Position numbers and translations under genes: made by a program. A stretch of DNA of 64,000 nucleotides. Origin: Planotetraspora thailandica (GTDB lineage: Bacteria; Actinomycetota; Actinomycetes; Streptosporangiales; Streptosporangiaceae). The DNA is taken from assembly GCF_016863335.1 (NCBI RefSeq), contig NZ_BOOR01000024.1:1-64000 (forward strand), read 5' to 3'. Shown piece by piece: positions 45,487 through 54,932 of the stretch; position 1 is the first letter of the stretch, and the number at the start of each line of letters is the position of its first letter. Under the pieces are notes generated by a model. The model had not been told where the DNA came from. It made no database searches and worked only from the letters and a program-made list of their open reading frames with translations.

Positions 45487-48009
45487 TCACTGACCACGCA
45501 GATCCGCGAGCAGTCCGGGCAGATCGTCGGGCTTGACCAGCACTTCTCTCGCCTTGGAGCCCTCGCTCGGCCCGACGACGTTGCGGCTCTCCAGCAGGTC
45601 CATCAGGCGGCCCGCCTTGGCGAAGCCGACGCGGAGCTTGCGCTGGAGCATCGACGTCGAGCCGAACTGGGTGGAGACGATCAGCTCGGCGGCCTGCACC
45701 AGCAACTCGAGGTCGTCCCCGATCTCCTCGTCGATCTCGCGCTTGGCCGCGGCGGGGGCGGCCACGTCCTCGCGGTACTCGACCTGCATCTGGGTCTTGC
45801 AGTGCGCGACGACGTCGGCGATCTCCTTCTCGGAGATGAAGGCGTTCTGCAGCCGCATCGGCTTGCTCGCGCCCATCGGCAGGAAGAGGGCGTCGCCCTG
45901 CCCGACCAGCTTCTCGGCCCCGGGCTGGTCGAGGATGACGCGCGAGTCGGCCAGCGACGATGTCGCGAACGCCAGCCGGGAGGGCACGTTCGCCTTGATC
46001 AGGCCGGTGACCACGTCGACCGACGGCCGCTGGGTGGCGATGACCAGGTGGATGCCTGCGGCGCGGGCGAGCTGGGTGATTCGGACGATGGAGTCCTCGA
46101 CGTCACGGGGGGCGACCATCATGAGGTCGGCGAGCTCGTCGACGATCACGAGCAGATACGGATAGGGCTGGTAGACCCGCTCGCTGCCGGGAGGCGGCAC
46201 CAGCTTGCCCGCGCGCACGGCCTTGTTGAAGTCGTCGACGTGCCGGAAGCCGCTGGCCGCCAGGTCGTCGTAGCGGCGGTCCATCTCCCCCACGACCCAT
46301 TCGAGGGCCTCGGCGGCCTTCTTCGGGTTGGTGATGATCGGCGTGATGAGGTGGGGAATGCCCTCATACGAGGTGAGCTCGACCCGCTTGGGGTCCACCA
46401 GCACCATGCGCACCTCGTCGGGCGTCGACCGCATGAGAATCGAGGAGATCAGGCCGTTGATGCAGGTCGACTTGCCCGCGCCGGTCGCTCCCGCGATGAG
46501 GATGTGCGGCATCTTGGCCAGGTTGGCCACGATCGTGCGGCCTTCGACGTCCTTGCCCAAACCGACGATCATGGGGTGGTGGTCGGCCTGCGCCACCGGG
46601 GAACGCAGCACGTCGCCCAGCGACACGAGGTCTTTGTCGGTGTTCGGGATCTCCACGCCGATGGCCGACTTCCCCGGGATCGGGGACAGGATGCGGACGT
46701 CGGCCGACTTGACGGCGTAGGCGATGTTCTTGGTGAGGGCGGTGACCTTCTCGACCTTGACGGCGGGGCCGAGCTCGATCTCGTAGCGCGTGACCGTCGG
46801 CCCGCGGGTGAACCCGATGACCTGGGCGTCGATGGTGAACTGCTCCAGCACGCTGGTCAGCGCGTTCACCACGACCGTGTTGGCCTTGGTCTGCGGCTTG
46901 GGCGCGCTTCCCGCCCGCAGCAGCTTCGCGTCCGGCAGCGTGTACGGCCCGGCCTGCGGCGACAGCACGAGCTGCTCGACCTTGCGGGGAGCGGGCGACG
47001 GCAGGGGCGGCTGCGCGGGCGACTTGGCCGCCTCGGCCTCCACCCCCTCCATCTCCTCTGACTCGTCGACCAGCCCCGGGACGATCTCCGGCGAGTGGTC
47101 CTTGTCCGACAACACCGGGGTGTCGTACGGCTTGACGTTGTCGCCGACCTCCCGCTTGCCGTCCGCCGGCTTCCTGGTGCGCTTCTTCGGCGGGGACGCC
47201 GGCTTGCCCTCCCCCTCCTCGGGGCGCTGGAAGAGCAGGTGCCTGATCTCGGCGAACCGTTCGGGGATCCGGTGGAGCGGCGTGGCCGTGATCACCAGCA
47301 CGCCGAACCCGGACAGCATGAGCAGCAGCGGGATCGTGACGAACGCCGGCAGGATGCTCGACGGCGGGGCGGAGACGATGAACCCGAGCATGCCGCCCGC
47401 GGCCGACACCTTGTCCATGCCGTCGGCGGGGCCACCCGACGGGTACGGCGTGCCGTGCGCCACGTGCACGACGCCGAGGATGCCGACGAGCAGTGCGGTC
47501 CAGCCGATGCCCATTCGCCCGGTCTCGGCGTTCTGGTCGGGGTGGCGCAGGAGCCGCCAGGCGAGCAGGGCGAGCAACACGGGCACCGACCAGGCCAGTG
47601 AGCCGACCACGCCCCGCACGACCGCATCCACCATCAGGGAGACCCCGCTCTTGGACTCCCGCCAGAGCATGGCCGCCAGCACGATCCCGCCCGCGAGCAC
47701 CGACAGGCCCACGCCGTCGCGGCGGTGCGCGGGGTCGAGGTCGCGGGCGCCCTGCCCGAGCGCCCGGGCGGCCGCGCCCATGCCGTGCGCGAGCAGCAGC
47801 CACAGGCCGATGACCAGCTTGCCGATCATCAGGAACACCCAGCTGATGGGGTCCTGGCCGGTTCCCACCGGCCGCTTGGGCGCCCGCTTCGTCGTGGTCT
47901 TCGACGTGGCCCTTCCCCGGGCCGGCGGGCGCTTCGCGGAAGTCGTGCGAGACCCGGAGCGCGGAGTCGGGCGCTTCCCGGGACCCTTTCCGGACGTACG
48001 GGTGGCCAT
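45487..48009 (-). CDS. ftsK: DNA translocase FtsK/SpoIIIE
   Basis: 840 residues. A basic N-terminus and four or five membrane helices (about 50-260) are followed by a charged linker, the alpha/beta motor (Walker A AGATGAGKST; VLVDPKRVEL; LLVIVDELADLMMVAPRDVED) and a C-terminal gamma winged helix (VSTQFGSTSMLQRKLRVGFAKAGRLMDLLE) that reads KOPS/SRS sites. It pumps chromosomes at division or into spores. ATG 48009 (MATRTSGKGPGK) gives the normal start; the frame continues upstream without features. Confidence 0.95.
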   Translation of the reverse strand: MATRTSGKGPGKRPTPRSGSRTTSAKRPPARGRATSKTTTKRAPKRPVGTGQDPISWVFLMIGKLVIGLWLLLAHGMGAAARALGQGARDLDPAHRRDGVGLSVLAGGIVLAAMLWRESKSGVSLMVDAVVRGVVGSLAWSVPVLLALLAWRLLRHPDQNAETGRMGIGWTALLVGILGVVHVAHGTPYPSGGPADGMDKVSAAGGMLGFIVSAPPSSILPAFVTIPLLLMLSGFGVLVITATPLHRIPERFAEIRHLLFQRPEEGEGKPASPPKKRTRKPADGKREVGDNVKPYDTPVLSDKDHSPEIVPGLVDESEEMEGVEAEAAKSPAQPPLPSPAPRKVEQLVLSPQAGPYTLPDAKLLRAGSAPKPQTKANTVVVNALTSVLEQFTIDAQVIGFTRGPTVTRYEIELGPAVKVEKVTALTKNIAYAVKSADVRILSPIPGKSAIGVEIPNTDKDLVSLGDVLRSPVAQADHHPMIVGLGKDVEGRTIVANLAKMPHILIAGATGAGKSTCINGLISSILMRSTPDEVRMVLVDPKRVELTSYEGIPHLITPIITNPKKAAEALEWVVGEMDRRYDDLAASGFRHVDDFNKAVRAGKLVPPPGSERVYQPYPYLLVIVDELADLMMVAPRDVEDSIVRITQLARAAGIHLVIATQRPSVDVVTGLIKANVPSRLAFATSSLADSRVILDQPGAEKLVGQGDALFLPMGASKPMRLQNAFISEKEIADVVAHCKTQMQVEYREDVAAPAAAKREIDEEIGDDLELLVQAAELIVSTQFGSTSMLQRKLRVGFAKAGRLMDLLESRNVVGPSEGSKAREVLVKPDDLPGLLADLRGQ

Positions 48010-48094
48010 GATGCCGAAGGTACCGGGGAGGCCAGGAGATTTCGGGAAGACTCGCCGAAGGGGGAACGCTCTACACTGGCTCGGACGTGGCAGC

Positions 48095-48132
48095 GTTTCC
48101 ACCGCAGCGAACAGTTTCCACCGCAGCGAACA
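48095..48132 (+). repeat. 19-bp tandem repeat before the sugar kinase
   Basis: GTTTCCACCGCAGCGAACA occurs twice, end to end, at 48095-48113 and 48114-48132, just upstream of the kinase ribosome site. It could be a double operator or a slippage product. Confidence 0.85.
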
Positions 48133-48143
48133 TGGGAGAGCTC

Positions 48144-49091
48144 ATGAATGTCGTGGTGCTGGGCGAACCCCTGGTGGAGTTCTCGACCGCGGCGTCCCTC
48201 GACCGGGCCAACGTGTTCCGGTTGTCCTTTTCCGGCGACGCCCTGAACGCGTCCGTCGCGGCGGCGGCCACCGGGGCGAGCGCCGCGCTCGTGACCCGCG
48301 TGGGGGCCGACGAGTTCGGGGAGCGCCTGATCCGCTTCGCCGCCGGCCACGGCGTGGACACCCGCTGGATGGTCACGGGCGAAGGCTCCACCGGGGCGTA
48401 CGCCCTGGGCGCCGACCCGTCCGGCAACCGGGCCTTCGCCTACATGCGCGCCGGCAGCGCCGCCTCGCGGATGGGCCCCGCCGACGTCGACCGCTCCCCC
48501 GTCTCCCAGGCCGCCGTCGTGCTGCTGTCGGGCGTCACCGCGGCGCTGTCCGAGTCCTGCGACCAGGCCGTACGGCATGCGGCGGCGATCGCGCACGGCA
48601 AGGTCGTCTACGACCCCAACTTCCGGTCGCGGCTGACCGGACCGGAGGCGGCGCGCGGCGTCCTGGAGGCGGTGGCCCCGCACGCGGCCCTGATCGTGCC
48701 GTCGTGCCCGGGCGACAGCGGCCCCCTGTTCGGCACCGACGACCCCGAGGAGGTGCTGCGCGCCTGCCTCGCCATGGGGGCGCGGGCGGCCGCGGTGACG
48801 ATGGGAGCCGAAGGCGTCCTCCTCGGCACCGAGGAGCACACGGGGGACGGCGCGGGCGACGGCTCGATCCTGCACATCCCGGCGATCCCCGTCGAGTCGG
48901 TCGTGGACCAGACCGGCGCGGGCGACGCCTTCGCGGGCGCGCTGGCGGGCTGGCTCTCCCGCGGCGCCGACCTCGTCCAGGCGGTCAGGGCGGGCACGGC
49001 CGCCGCGGCGATCTCCCTGCGCGGCCAGGGCGGCACGGGCCGGGTCGCCACGACGGCGGAGATCCACGCCCTCATCGGCGAAGCGGCCTGA
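48144..49091 (+). CDS. PfkB-family sugar kinase (2-keto-3-deoxygluconate kinase-like)
   Basis: 315 residues: GDALNASVAAAATGASAALVTRVGADEFGE at the N-terminal site and the phosphoryl-transfer motif DQTGAGDAFAGAL. The GEPLVEFS start and Y/R-rich middle resemble 2-keto-3-deoxygluconate kinases, which would suit unsaturated uronates from pectate lyase. ATG 48144 follows GGGAGAG. An in-frame ATG at 48132 lies within the repeat. It stands at the left edge of the uronate cluster. Confidence 0.8.
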   Translation: MNVVVLGEPLVEFSTAASLDRANVFRLSFSGDALNASVAAAATGASAALVTRVGADEFGERLIRFAAGHGVDTRWMVTGEGSTGAYALGADPSGNRAFAYMRAGSAASRMGPADVDRSPVSQAAVVLLSGVTAALSESCDQAVRHAAAIAHGKVVYDPNFRSRLTGPEAARGVLEAVAPHAALIVPSCPGDSGPLFGTDDPEEVLRACLAMGARAAAVTMGAEGVLLGTEEHTGDGAGDGSILHIPAIPVESVVDQTGAGDAFAGALAGWLSRGADLVQAVRAGTAAAAISLRGQGGTGRVATTAEIHALIGEAA

Positions 49092-49117
49092 GCCTGCGAC
49101 CAGTGGAAGTCGGCCTT

Positions 49118-49630
49118 GTGGATCGGCTACCGGATCTGGACCCGATCACAGCTGATTGCCTGCGGTCGGCCGGATGGCATCGAGGTCGGCGAGTCGACGT
49201 ATCCGTTGCCATCCGAAGTCTGGAGTCTCAGGGATACGTCGCCGGCCGCACAATCGTCAGCTTTCTCGAGTCGCTGTGGGGGCTGCGGCTCGATCCGGCG
49301 AATGAGGAGGGACCCAATTTCATCAACGGCGAGCCGTTCATCGTTGATCCGGTAGGGGTCGGAAGGCGGCATCGAGATGAGGCCGATGAGATCTATTCGG
49401 CGATAGGGGGGTCTTGGTTCCCCATCGGATGGTGGCTCAGCTACTCGCACGTCTTCATGGACCAATCCGGAGCCCTCGTGGCCTTTGCCGATGGCCTCAT
49501 ATGGAGGATCGGAGACAACCTCCTGGACGGTCTGCGGTTCATGGTGCAGGCCGATCGCCCCCTGATGTGCATTCATGCCCCCGAGGGCCGTAAACCGTGG
49601 CCGGCGGCGACTGATTTTTCAGCCGATTGA
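49118..49630 (+). CDS. SUKH-3-like immunity protein (orphan)
   Basis: 170 residues with the pattern of the SUKH-3 family: CLRSAGWHRGRRVDVSVAIR, then FLESLWGLRLDP, then SWFPIGWW...VFMDQSGALVAFADGLIWRIGDNLLDGLRFMV. SUKH proteins protect cells from polymorphic toxins and are usually next to a toxin gene; none is seen here. It starts at GTG 49118 behind GGAAG (or GTG 49103). Its GC content is lower than that of the flanking kinase and regulator, and it ends one base from the IclR gene on the other strand, so it looks inserted. Confidence 0.82.
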   Translation: MDRLPDLDPITADCLRSAGWHRGRRVDVSVAIRSLESQGYVAGRTIVSFLESLWGLRLDPANEEGPNFINGEPFIVDPVGVGRRHRDEADEIYSAIGGSWFPIGWWLSYSHVFMDQSGALVAFADGLIWRIGDNLLDGLRFMVQADRPLMCIHAPEGRKPWPAATDFSAD

Positions 49631-50404
49631 TCAGTAGGCGCGGCGTTGCCGTACGGCGGAGCGTTCGATGCGCTCGCGAGCCTCCAGAAGGCAGGCGACG
49701 ATGTCCTTCTCGCGTTCCGCGGTCAACCGGGGAACCGGCACCGAGCAGCTGATGGCGTCGCGGGGCGGGTCGGCGATGTGCAGGACCACGCCGAAGCAGC
49801 GCAGCCCCTCGGTGTTCTCCTCGCGGTCGACGGCGTAGCCGCGCTTGCGGACCCGGTGGAGGTCGGCGATGAGCTTGTCGTGGTCCACGATCGTGTGCCG
49901 GGTCAGCCCGGGGAGCTCGGCCGGCAGCAGGGCGCGTACCTCGGCGTCCTCCCGCGTCGCCAGGATCGCCTTGCCCAGGGAGGTGGTGCTGGCGGGCAGC
50001 CGCCTGCCGACCCGGGAGAACGGCCGCAGGTAGTGGCGGGAGGCCCGGGTGGCGAGGTAGACCATGTCGAAGTGGTCGAGCCTGGCCAGGTGGACGGTCT
50101 CCCCCGTGGTCTCGGCCAGCCAGTCGAGCGCGTCGTGGGCGATCTGCACGAGCGGGTCGCCGTCGATGTAGGTCGCGCCGACGAGCAGCGCCCGCATGCC
50201 GATGCGGTAGAGCGTCCCCGTGGCGTCCGTCTCGATCCACCCGAGGTCGACGAGGGTCCTGAGCAGGGCGTGCAGACTGCTCTTGGGGTAGCCGAGCTTG
50301 CCCTGGAGGTCGGTGAGGCTGTGCTGCCCGGGATACTGCGCGAAGAAGTCGAGCAGCTCGACCGTTCGCAGCGCCGACTTCACGTGGGGCACCGGTTCCG
50401 CCAT
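49631..50404 (-). CDS. IclR-family transcriptional regulator
   Basis: 257 residues: winged helix (KSALRTVELLDFFAQYPGQHSLTDLQGKLGYPKSSLHALLRTLVDLGWI), then the IclR ligand domain (GETVHLARLDHFDMVYLATRA, SLGKAILATREDAEVRALLP, RGYAVDREENTEGLRCFGVVL, ISCSVPVPRLT). Members often control aromatic, uronate or sugar-acid genes. It is first on the minus strand after the enolase-superfamily gene and sits in the uronate cluster, so it is the likely regulator of it. ATG 50404 has GGGAGG upstream. Confidence 0.92.
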   Translation of the reverse strand: MAEPVPHVKSALRTVELLDFFAQYPGQHSLTDLQGKLGYPKSSLHALLRTLVDLGWIETDATGTLYRIGMRALLVGATYIDGDPLVQIAHDALDWLAETTGETVHLARLDHFDMVYLATRASRHYLRPFSRVGRRLPASTTSLGKAILATREDAEVRALLPAELPGLTRHTIVDHDKLIADLHRVRKRGYAVDREENTEGLRCFGVVLHIADPPRDAISCSVPVPRLTAEREKDIVACLLEARERIERSAVRQRRAY

Positions 50405-50434
50405 GTGTACCTCCCTGACCCGCCTGTCCGCCTC

Positions 50435-51598
50435 CTATTGTGAGCGGGTTCCCCAGGATGCGACCGCGTGGGCGGCGATGTAGTCGTGATCGAGGTCGTC
50501 GCCGAGCCCGGCGGCGGCGGGCATCCGGACGTTTCCGCCGGTGAGCGGGTCGACGATCGACCGCAGGTGCGGCGGCGGGGTGTCGTAGTCGGAATGCGGG
50601 TGCAGCAGGCCCCGCTCGTACCACCGGCCGCACATGGTCGCCCCGATGACCGCCAGCGCCCCGGAGCCGTTGCCGTGGATCTCGCAGTCCATCCCGAACG
50701 ACTCGGCGAGGTGCACGGCCTTGATCGCGGGGATGATGCCGCCCGACCCCACCACGCCGACCCGCAGGATGTCGCACGCCCCGGCGGCGACCCATTCGGC
50801 GCGGGCCATGTGCTTGCCCCACGAGGTCTCCGGGCCGAGGATCGGCGTCGCGAGCTGGTCGGCGAGCCACCGGTAGGACTGGACCGACGCCTCCTCCATC
50901 GGCTCCTCGTACCAGGCGAAGCCGAGCTCGTCGAGCGCCCGCCCCAGGGTCAGCGCCTCCGACCGGGAGTACCAGTGGTTGCTGTCGAGCATGAGCGCGA
51001 CGTCCGGCCCCACCGCCTCGCGCACGGCGGCGCAGGCCGCGATGTCGCGGGCCACGCCGTACGGCATGGGCGGCATCCAGGTGTGGAGCTTGATGGCGCG
51101 GTAGCCGCGGGAGACGAGGTCCTTGGCGAAGGCGGCGTAGTCGTCCGGGGTCGCCAGGCCGCCGGGGATGTCGTCGCCGCACATCGTGCTGGCGTAGGCG
51201 GGGACCTCTGAGCGGGCGCCGCCGAGGAGCTTCCACACCGGCATTCCGGCCGTGCGCCCGGCGAGGTCCCACAACGCCTGGTCGGCGGCGCTGAGCGCGC
51301 GGTCGGACAGGTTGCCCTGGGAGCCGCGCTGGCGGCGGGCGATCCGGTGCCACAGGCGTTCGCGGTCGAGGCTGTCCTGCCCGAGCAGCGCGGGGCCGAT
51401 GTGGTTCCTGATCACGGCCTCCCTGACCGTGTCCGGCTGGGCCAGGCAGTGGCCGGTGACGCCGTCGCCGTCGGTGACGGTGAGCAGCGCCTCTTGCACC
51501 TCTCGGGGCGGCCCCGGATGGCGGTGCCCGTGCCCGTCGACGACTGATCGGGTGACCGTGGTGAACACGGTGACCGTGACGCTCTCGACGACCGCCAT
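50435..51598 (-). CDS. enolase-superfamily enzyme (possible galactarolactone cycloisomerase or sugar-acid dehydratase)
   Basis: 387 residues. K170-L-H172 is in the second strand (AIKLHTW) and metal ligands are D205 (LMLDSN), E231 (EEP) and E257 (GPETSW); a histidine follows in EIHGNGSG. This is a mandelate-racemase/muconate-lactonising-like layout. In the oxidative uronate route an enzyme is needed between the lactone made by uronate dehydrogenase and the substrate of KdgD; a galactarolactone cycloisomerase or a galactarate/glucarate dehydratase would fill that step. Which one cannot be told from the motifs. ATG 51598 has GGAGAGG upstream. Confidence 0.82.
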   Translation of the reverse strand: MAVVESVTVTVFTTVTRSVVDGHGHRHPGPPREVQEALLTVTDGDGVTGHCLAQPDTVREAVIRNHIGPALLGQDSLDRERLWHRIARRQRGSQGNLSDRALSAADQALWDLAGRTAGMPVWKLLGGARSEVPAYASTMCGDDIPGGLATPDDYAAFAKDLVSRGYRAIKLHTWMPPMPYGVARDIAACAAVREAVGPDVALMLDSNHWYSRSEALTLGRALDELGFAWYEEPMEEASVQSYRWLADQLATPILGPETSWGKHMARAEWVAAGACDILRVGVVGSGGIIPAIKAVHLAESFGMDCEIHGNGSGALAVIGATMCGRWYERGLLHPHSDYDTPPPHLRSIVDPLTGGNVRMPAAAGLGDDLDHDYIAAHAVASWGTRSQ

Positions 51599-51687
51599 GC
51601 GCCGCCTCTCCTCTCATCAGGTGATTACGTTCCCGAGGGCCGGTGCGAGGTCAGGGTCGCACCGGCCCGGTCCCGGGTGGTGGTGGC

Positions 51688-52974
51688 TCAGCCGCCGTGG
51701 GCCTTCTTCCATTCGGCCTGGGCGTCGGTGAGCTTCTGCGCCATGGTGTCGAGGAACTCCTGCGGCGACATCTGCTTGAGCAGCACCTTCTGGAAGAGCG
51801 GCTCGGTGTCGGCCTTGGTGATGGAGGAGAACTGCGGCAGGTAGTAGGGCGGCGACACGACCGCGGTGGCGGGGTCGTTGAGCACGTCCACGGCCGTCTT
51901 GAGGTGGGGCAGGCCGGTCACCCAGGAGTCGCCCTGCGCCTCGGTGTTGGCGGGGATCTGACCCGTCTGCTGGTTCCAGTAGCTGTTGCTCTCCTTGGAG
52001 ACGAGGAACTCGACGAACTTCCAGGCGGCGTCCTTGTGCTCACTGCCCTTGAAGACCGCGAAGCCGTCCACGGGGTTGGCGACGATCGTGCGCTTGCCCG
52101 ACGCGCCCGCCGGCAGCGCGAACGCCCCGATCTTGTCGGCGCCGTGCGCCTTCACGTGGTCGTTGTACGACCCGAGGTTGTGGTGCATCATCGCGATCTT
52201 CCCGGTGCCGAAGGCGGCGACCATCTTGGGGAAGTCGTTGGTGACGTCGGCCTCCGGGGTGTCCTTCTTGTACATCGCGGCCAGCTTGGTGAGGTACTCG
52301 ACGTTCTTCGGGTCGTTGACCGTGCTCTTGCCGGAGGCGTCGAAGAACTGGGTGACGCCGGAGTAGGCGTACATCTCGGCCAGCACCTGGAAGATCGAGC
52401 CCGCGCCGCCGCGGATCGTGTAACCGTACTGGTCGGGGGCCTTGGTGAGCTCGGCGGTGTCGGTGAAGAACTCGTCCCACGTCGCGGGCGGCTCGGGCAG
52501 CTTGTCCTTGAGGTACCAGACGACGTCCATGTTGGAGGTGCCGGGGACGAGGTACAGCTTGCCGTCGGTCACGGTGTCGCGGACCGACTTGATCATGGGC
52601 GCGGCCAGCTTGCCGTTGACCGCGCTCTTACCCAGCCAGTCGTCGGCGGGCTCCAGGGCCTGCTGGCCGACCAGGTTGGCCAGGTAGGAGGTGGTCACAC
52701 CGCCGACGTCGGGGGTGTCGCCGCCGGCGATCGCGGTGTCGTATTTCTGCTGGACGGAGGCGATCGGGATGCCGACGTATTCGACGTGGATCGTCGGGTT
52801 GGCAGCCTCGAACCGCTTGATCAGCTCCTGGTAGATCGGGGTGCGCGTGCCACCGTTGTTGTCCCAGAACGTGATCGTCGTCTTGCCGGGCTCCTGCGAG
52901 CCCGAGCCCGAGCCGCAACCCGCGACCGCGAGGGCGAGGACGGCCAGCGCCGCCCAGGCCTTGGTTGACTTCAT
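51688..52974 (-). CDS. sugar ABC transporter substrate-binding lipoprotein
   Basis: 428 residues, family 1. The lipobox is LAVAGCGSGSG; TTITFWDNNGG, PIASVQQKYDTAIAGGDTPDV, FPKMVAAFGTGKIAMMHHN and an aromatic-rich cleft follow. The ligand is likely uronate or an oligogalacturonide, judging by the neighbours. It is third in the minus-strand order after the two permeases. ATG 52974 has AGGAGG upstream. Confidence 0.92.
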   Translation of the reverse strand: MKSTKAWAALAVLALAVAGCGSGSGSQEPGKTTITFWDNNGGTRTPIYQELIKRFEAANPTIHVEYVGIPIASVQQKYDTAIAGGDTPDVGGVTTSYLANLVGQQALEPADDWLGKSAVNGKLAAPMIKSVRDTVTDGKLYLVPGTSNMDVVWYLKDKLPEPPATWDEFFTDTAELTKAPDQYGYTIRGGAGSIFQVLAEMYAYSGVTQFFDASGKSTVNDPKNVEYLTKLAAMYKKDTPEADVTNDFPKMVAAFGTGKIAMMHHNLGSYNDHVKAHGADKIGAFALPAGASGKRTIVANPVDGFAVFKGSEHKDAAWKFVEFLVSKESNSYWNQQTGQIPANTEAQGDSWVTGLPHLKTAVDVLNDPATAVVSPPYYLPQFSSITKADTEPLFQKVLLKQMSPQEFLDTMAQKLTDAQAEWKKAHGG

Positions 52975-53002
52975 GCTTCCTCCTGCGGATGGCTGAGGGG
53001 AG

Positions 53003-53884
53003 CTATCCCTTGACGGCCCCGGCGCTGATGCCGTGCACGAGATAGCGCTGAATCACTGCGAACACGCAGACCACGGGGACGGCGGCGACGACGCCCCCGG
53101 CCGCGAGCGCCCCGAAGTCGGCGCTGTACTCCCCGATCGTGTAGCTGAGCCCGACGGGGATCGTGAAGCTGTCCTGCCTGCTGACGAACATCAGCGCGAA
53201 CAGGAAGTTGTTCCACGTGTGGATGAACGCGAACGATCCGACGGCGATCAGGCCGGGCCGCAGCTGGGGCAGGACCACGGCGAGGAAGGCCCGCAGCCGG
53301 GTGCAGCCGTCGACCATGGCCGCCTCTTCGACCGAGTACGGCACGGCCGTGATGAACCCGCTCATCAAGATGATCGACAACGGCAGGTTGAAGACCGTGT
53401 CGGCGAGGATGAGGCTGCCCAGGCTGTTGATCAGCCCGAGCGACTTGAAGATCGAAAACAGCGGGATGAGCAGCATCGCGCCGGGGATGAACTGCGTGCA
53501 CAGCAGCACGACCATGAACAGGCTCCGCCCCCTGAACCGGAACCTGGACAGGGCGTATCCCCCCATGACGGCGAGCACGGTCGTGGCCAGCAGCGACCAG
53601 ACGCCGACGATCACGCTGTTGCGGAAGAACATCGCGTAGCCGATGTCGTTCCACACGGTCGTGAAGTGCTCGAAGGTGATCGGCCACGGCACGGGCGTGG
53701 TCGAGCCGGACGGCCGCAGCGCGAAGACGAGCATCCAGTAGAACGGCACGACGGTGAAGAGGAGATACAGCCCGAGGGGCACGTAGAGCCGCAGGACGCG
53801 GCCGCGGTCCCTTCCCTGCCTCCGGCGCGAGCCGCTCGCCGTCGCGTGCGCTCCCCTCGGCCGGGCCATGACTCCGGTGCTCAT
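53003..53884 (-). CDS. sugar ABC transporter permease (MalG-like)
   Basis: 293 residues, six membrane helices after an Arg-rich cytoplasmic start. The EAA loop is YSVEEAAMVDGCTRLRAFLAVVLPQLRPG. It pairs with the permease upstream (31-bp gap). It serves uptake of the pectin-derived ligand. Confidence 0.92.
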   Translation of the reverse strand: MSTGVMARPRGAHATASGSRRRQGRDRGRVLRLYVPLGLYLLFTVVPFYWMLVFALRPSGSTTPVPWPITFEHFTTVWNDIGYAMFFRNSVIVGVWSLLATTVLAVMGGYALSRFRFRGRSLFMVVLLCTQFIPGAMLLIPLFSIFKSLGLINSLGSLILADTVFNLPLSIILMSGFITAVPYSVEEAAMVDGCTRLRAFLAVVLPQLRPGLIAVGSFAFIHTWNNFLFALMFVSRQDSFTIPVGLSYTIGEYSADFGALAAGGVVAAVPVVCVFAVIQRYLVHGISAGAVKG

Positions 53885-53915
53885 GCCGTTCCGCCTCTCC
53901 GCCTCGCCCCGCCCG

Positions 53916-54782
53916 TCATCGCTCCTCCCCGAACCGGCTGAGCCGGAGATAGAGGATCGAGAAGAACAGCAGGATCACGAAGCCGGCCATGGTCAGCGCC
54001 GAGCCGTACCCGAAGTCCTTGGAGTCGACGGCGCGCTGGGCCACGTACAGCGGCAGCGTGGTCGTGACCTGGGCGGGGCCGCCGCCGGTGAGGGTGTAGA
54101 GCAGGTCGACGTTGTTGAACTCCCAGACCGAGCGCAGCAGCGTGGCCAGCACGATCGCGTCGCGCAGGTGGGGCAGCGTGACGTGGCGGAACCGCCGGAT
54201 CCGCCCGGCGCCGTCGACCGCCGCCGCCTCGTACAGCTCTCCGGGGATGCCCTGCAGGCCGGCGAGCAGCAGGATCGCGAAGAAGGGCACCCCGCGCCAC
54301 AGCTCCGCCACTACGACGGCGGGGAAGACCGTGTCCAGGTTGCCGAGTACGGCCGTCTCCGGCTGCCCGAGGAACCGGAGCACACCGGTCTGCGGCGTGT
54401 AGAGCAGGATCCAGATGCCCGTCGTCAGCACGCCGGAGACCGCCCACGGGGAGAAGACCAGCGATCGGGCGAGGCCGCGGCCGATGAAACTTTCATTGAC
54501 GATGAGCGCCAGGACGAGGCCGAGCAGGAGTTGCAGGCCGATCTCGGTGACCACCCATTTCGCCGTGAAAGCGAGGCTCTGCCAGAACAGCTCGTCCTCG
54601 AAGAGCATGCGGCGGAAGTTGTCCAGGCCCGCGAAGCCGTCCGCCCACGGCCGCGTCAGGTTGCGGTTCTGCAGGCTGTAGTAGGCGACGCTGCCGATGG
54701 GATAGACGAGGAACGCCGCGATGAGCACGACCGTCGGGGATATCAGCAGGTACGGCACCGCCCTGCGGCGCAAGGTCGCCAC
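53916..54782 (-). CDS. sugar ABC transporter permease (MalF-like)
   Basis: 288 residues, six membrane helices. The EAA loop is GELYEAAAVDGAGRIRRFRHVTLPHLRD. GTG 54782 has a perfect AAGGAGG 7 nt upstream, which favours it over the in-frame ATG further up. It is first in the importer operon, which has no ATPase of its own, and divergent from pectate lyase. Confidence 0.92.
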   Translation of the reverse strand: MATLRRRAVPYLLISPTVVLIAAFLVYPIGSVAYYSLQNRNLTRPWADGFAGLDNFRRMLFEDELFWQSLAFTAKWVVTEIGLQLLLGLVLALIVNESFIGRGLARSLVFSPWAVSGVLTTGIWILLYTPQTGVLRFLGQPETAVLGNLDTVFPAVVVAELWRGVPFFAILLLAGLQGIPGELYEAAAVDGAGRIRRFRHVTLPHLRDAIVLATLLRSVWEFNNVDLLYTLTGGGPAQVTTTLPLYVAQRAVDSKDFGYGSALTMAGFVILLFFSILYLRLSRFGEER

Positions 54783-54813
54783 CGGCGCACCTCCTTGGGG
54801 GATGACACATTTC

Positions 54814-54826
54814 TGAACCAAGTTCA
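54814..54826. promoter_or_regulatory. palindrome before the importer operon
   Basis: TGAAC-CAA-GTTCA, a perfect 13-bp odd palindrome, 32 bp upstream of the permease start. A possible second operator in the importer/pectate lyase gap. TTGACA on the minus strand (54872-54867) may be the -35 of the importer. Confidence 0.45.
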
Positions 54827-54932
54827 CAAACGTGGACGGCTCCACCGTGATGTTCGTCATGGGGGTTGTCAAGGAGTCGTGGCCGATTCGAAATGTTTCC
54901 GGGCTTTGTCCTCTTGATTTCGGCTCGATCTC

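Noticed and set aside
49127-49576. minus-strand frame opposite the SUKH-3-like gene
   Set aside because: No family features, while the plus strand has a clear SUKH-3 pattern.
46790-49630. very long plus-strand frame over ftsK and the kinase
   Set aside because: It is a mirror of ftsK and the kinase; only its last ~170 codons (SUKH-3-like) are credible.
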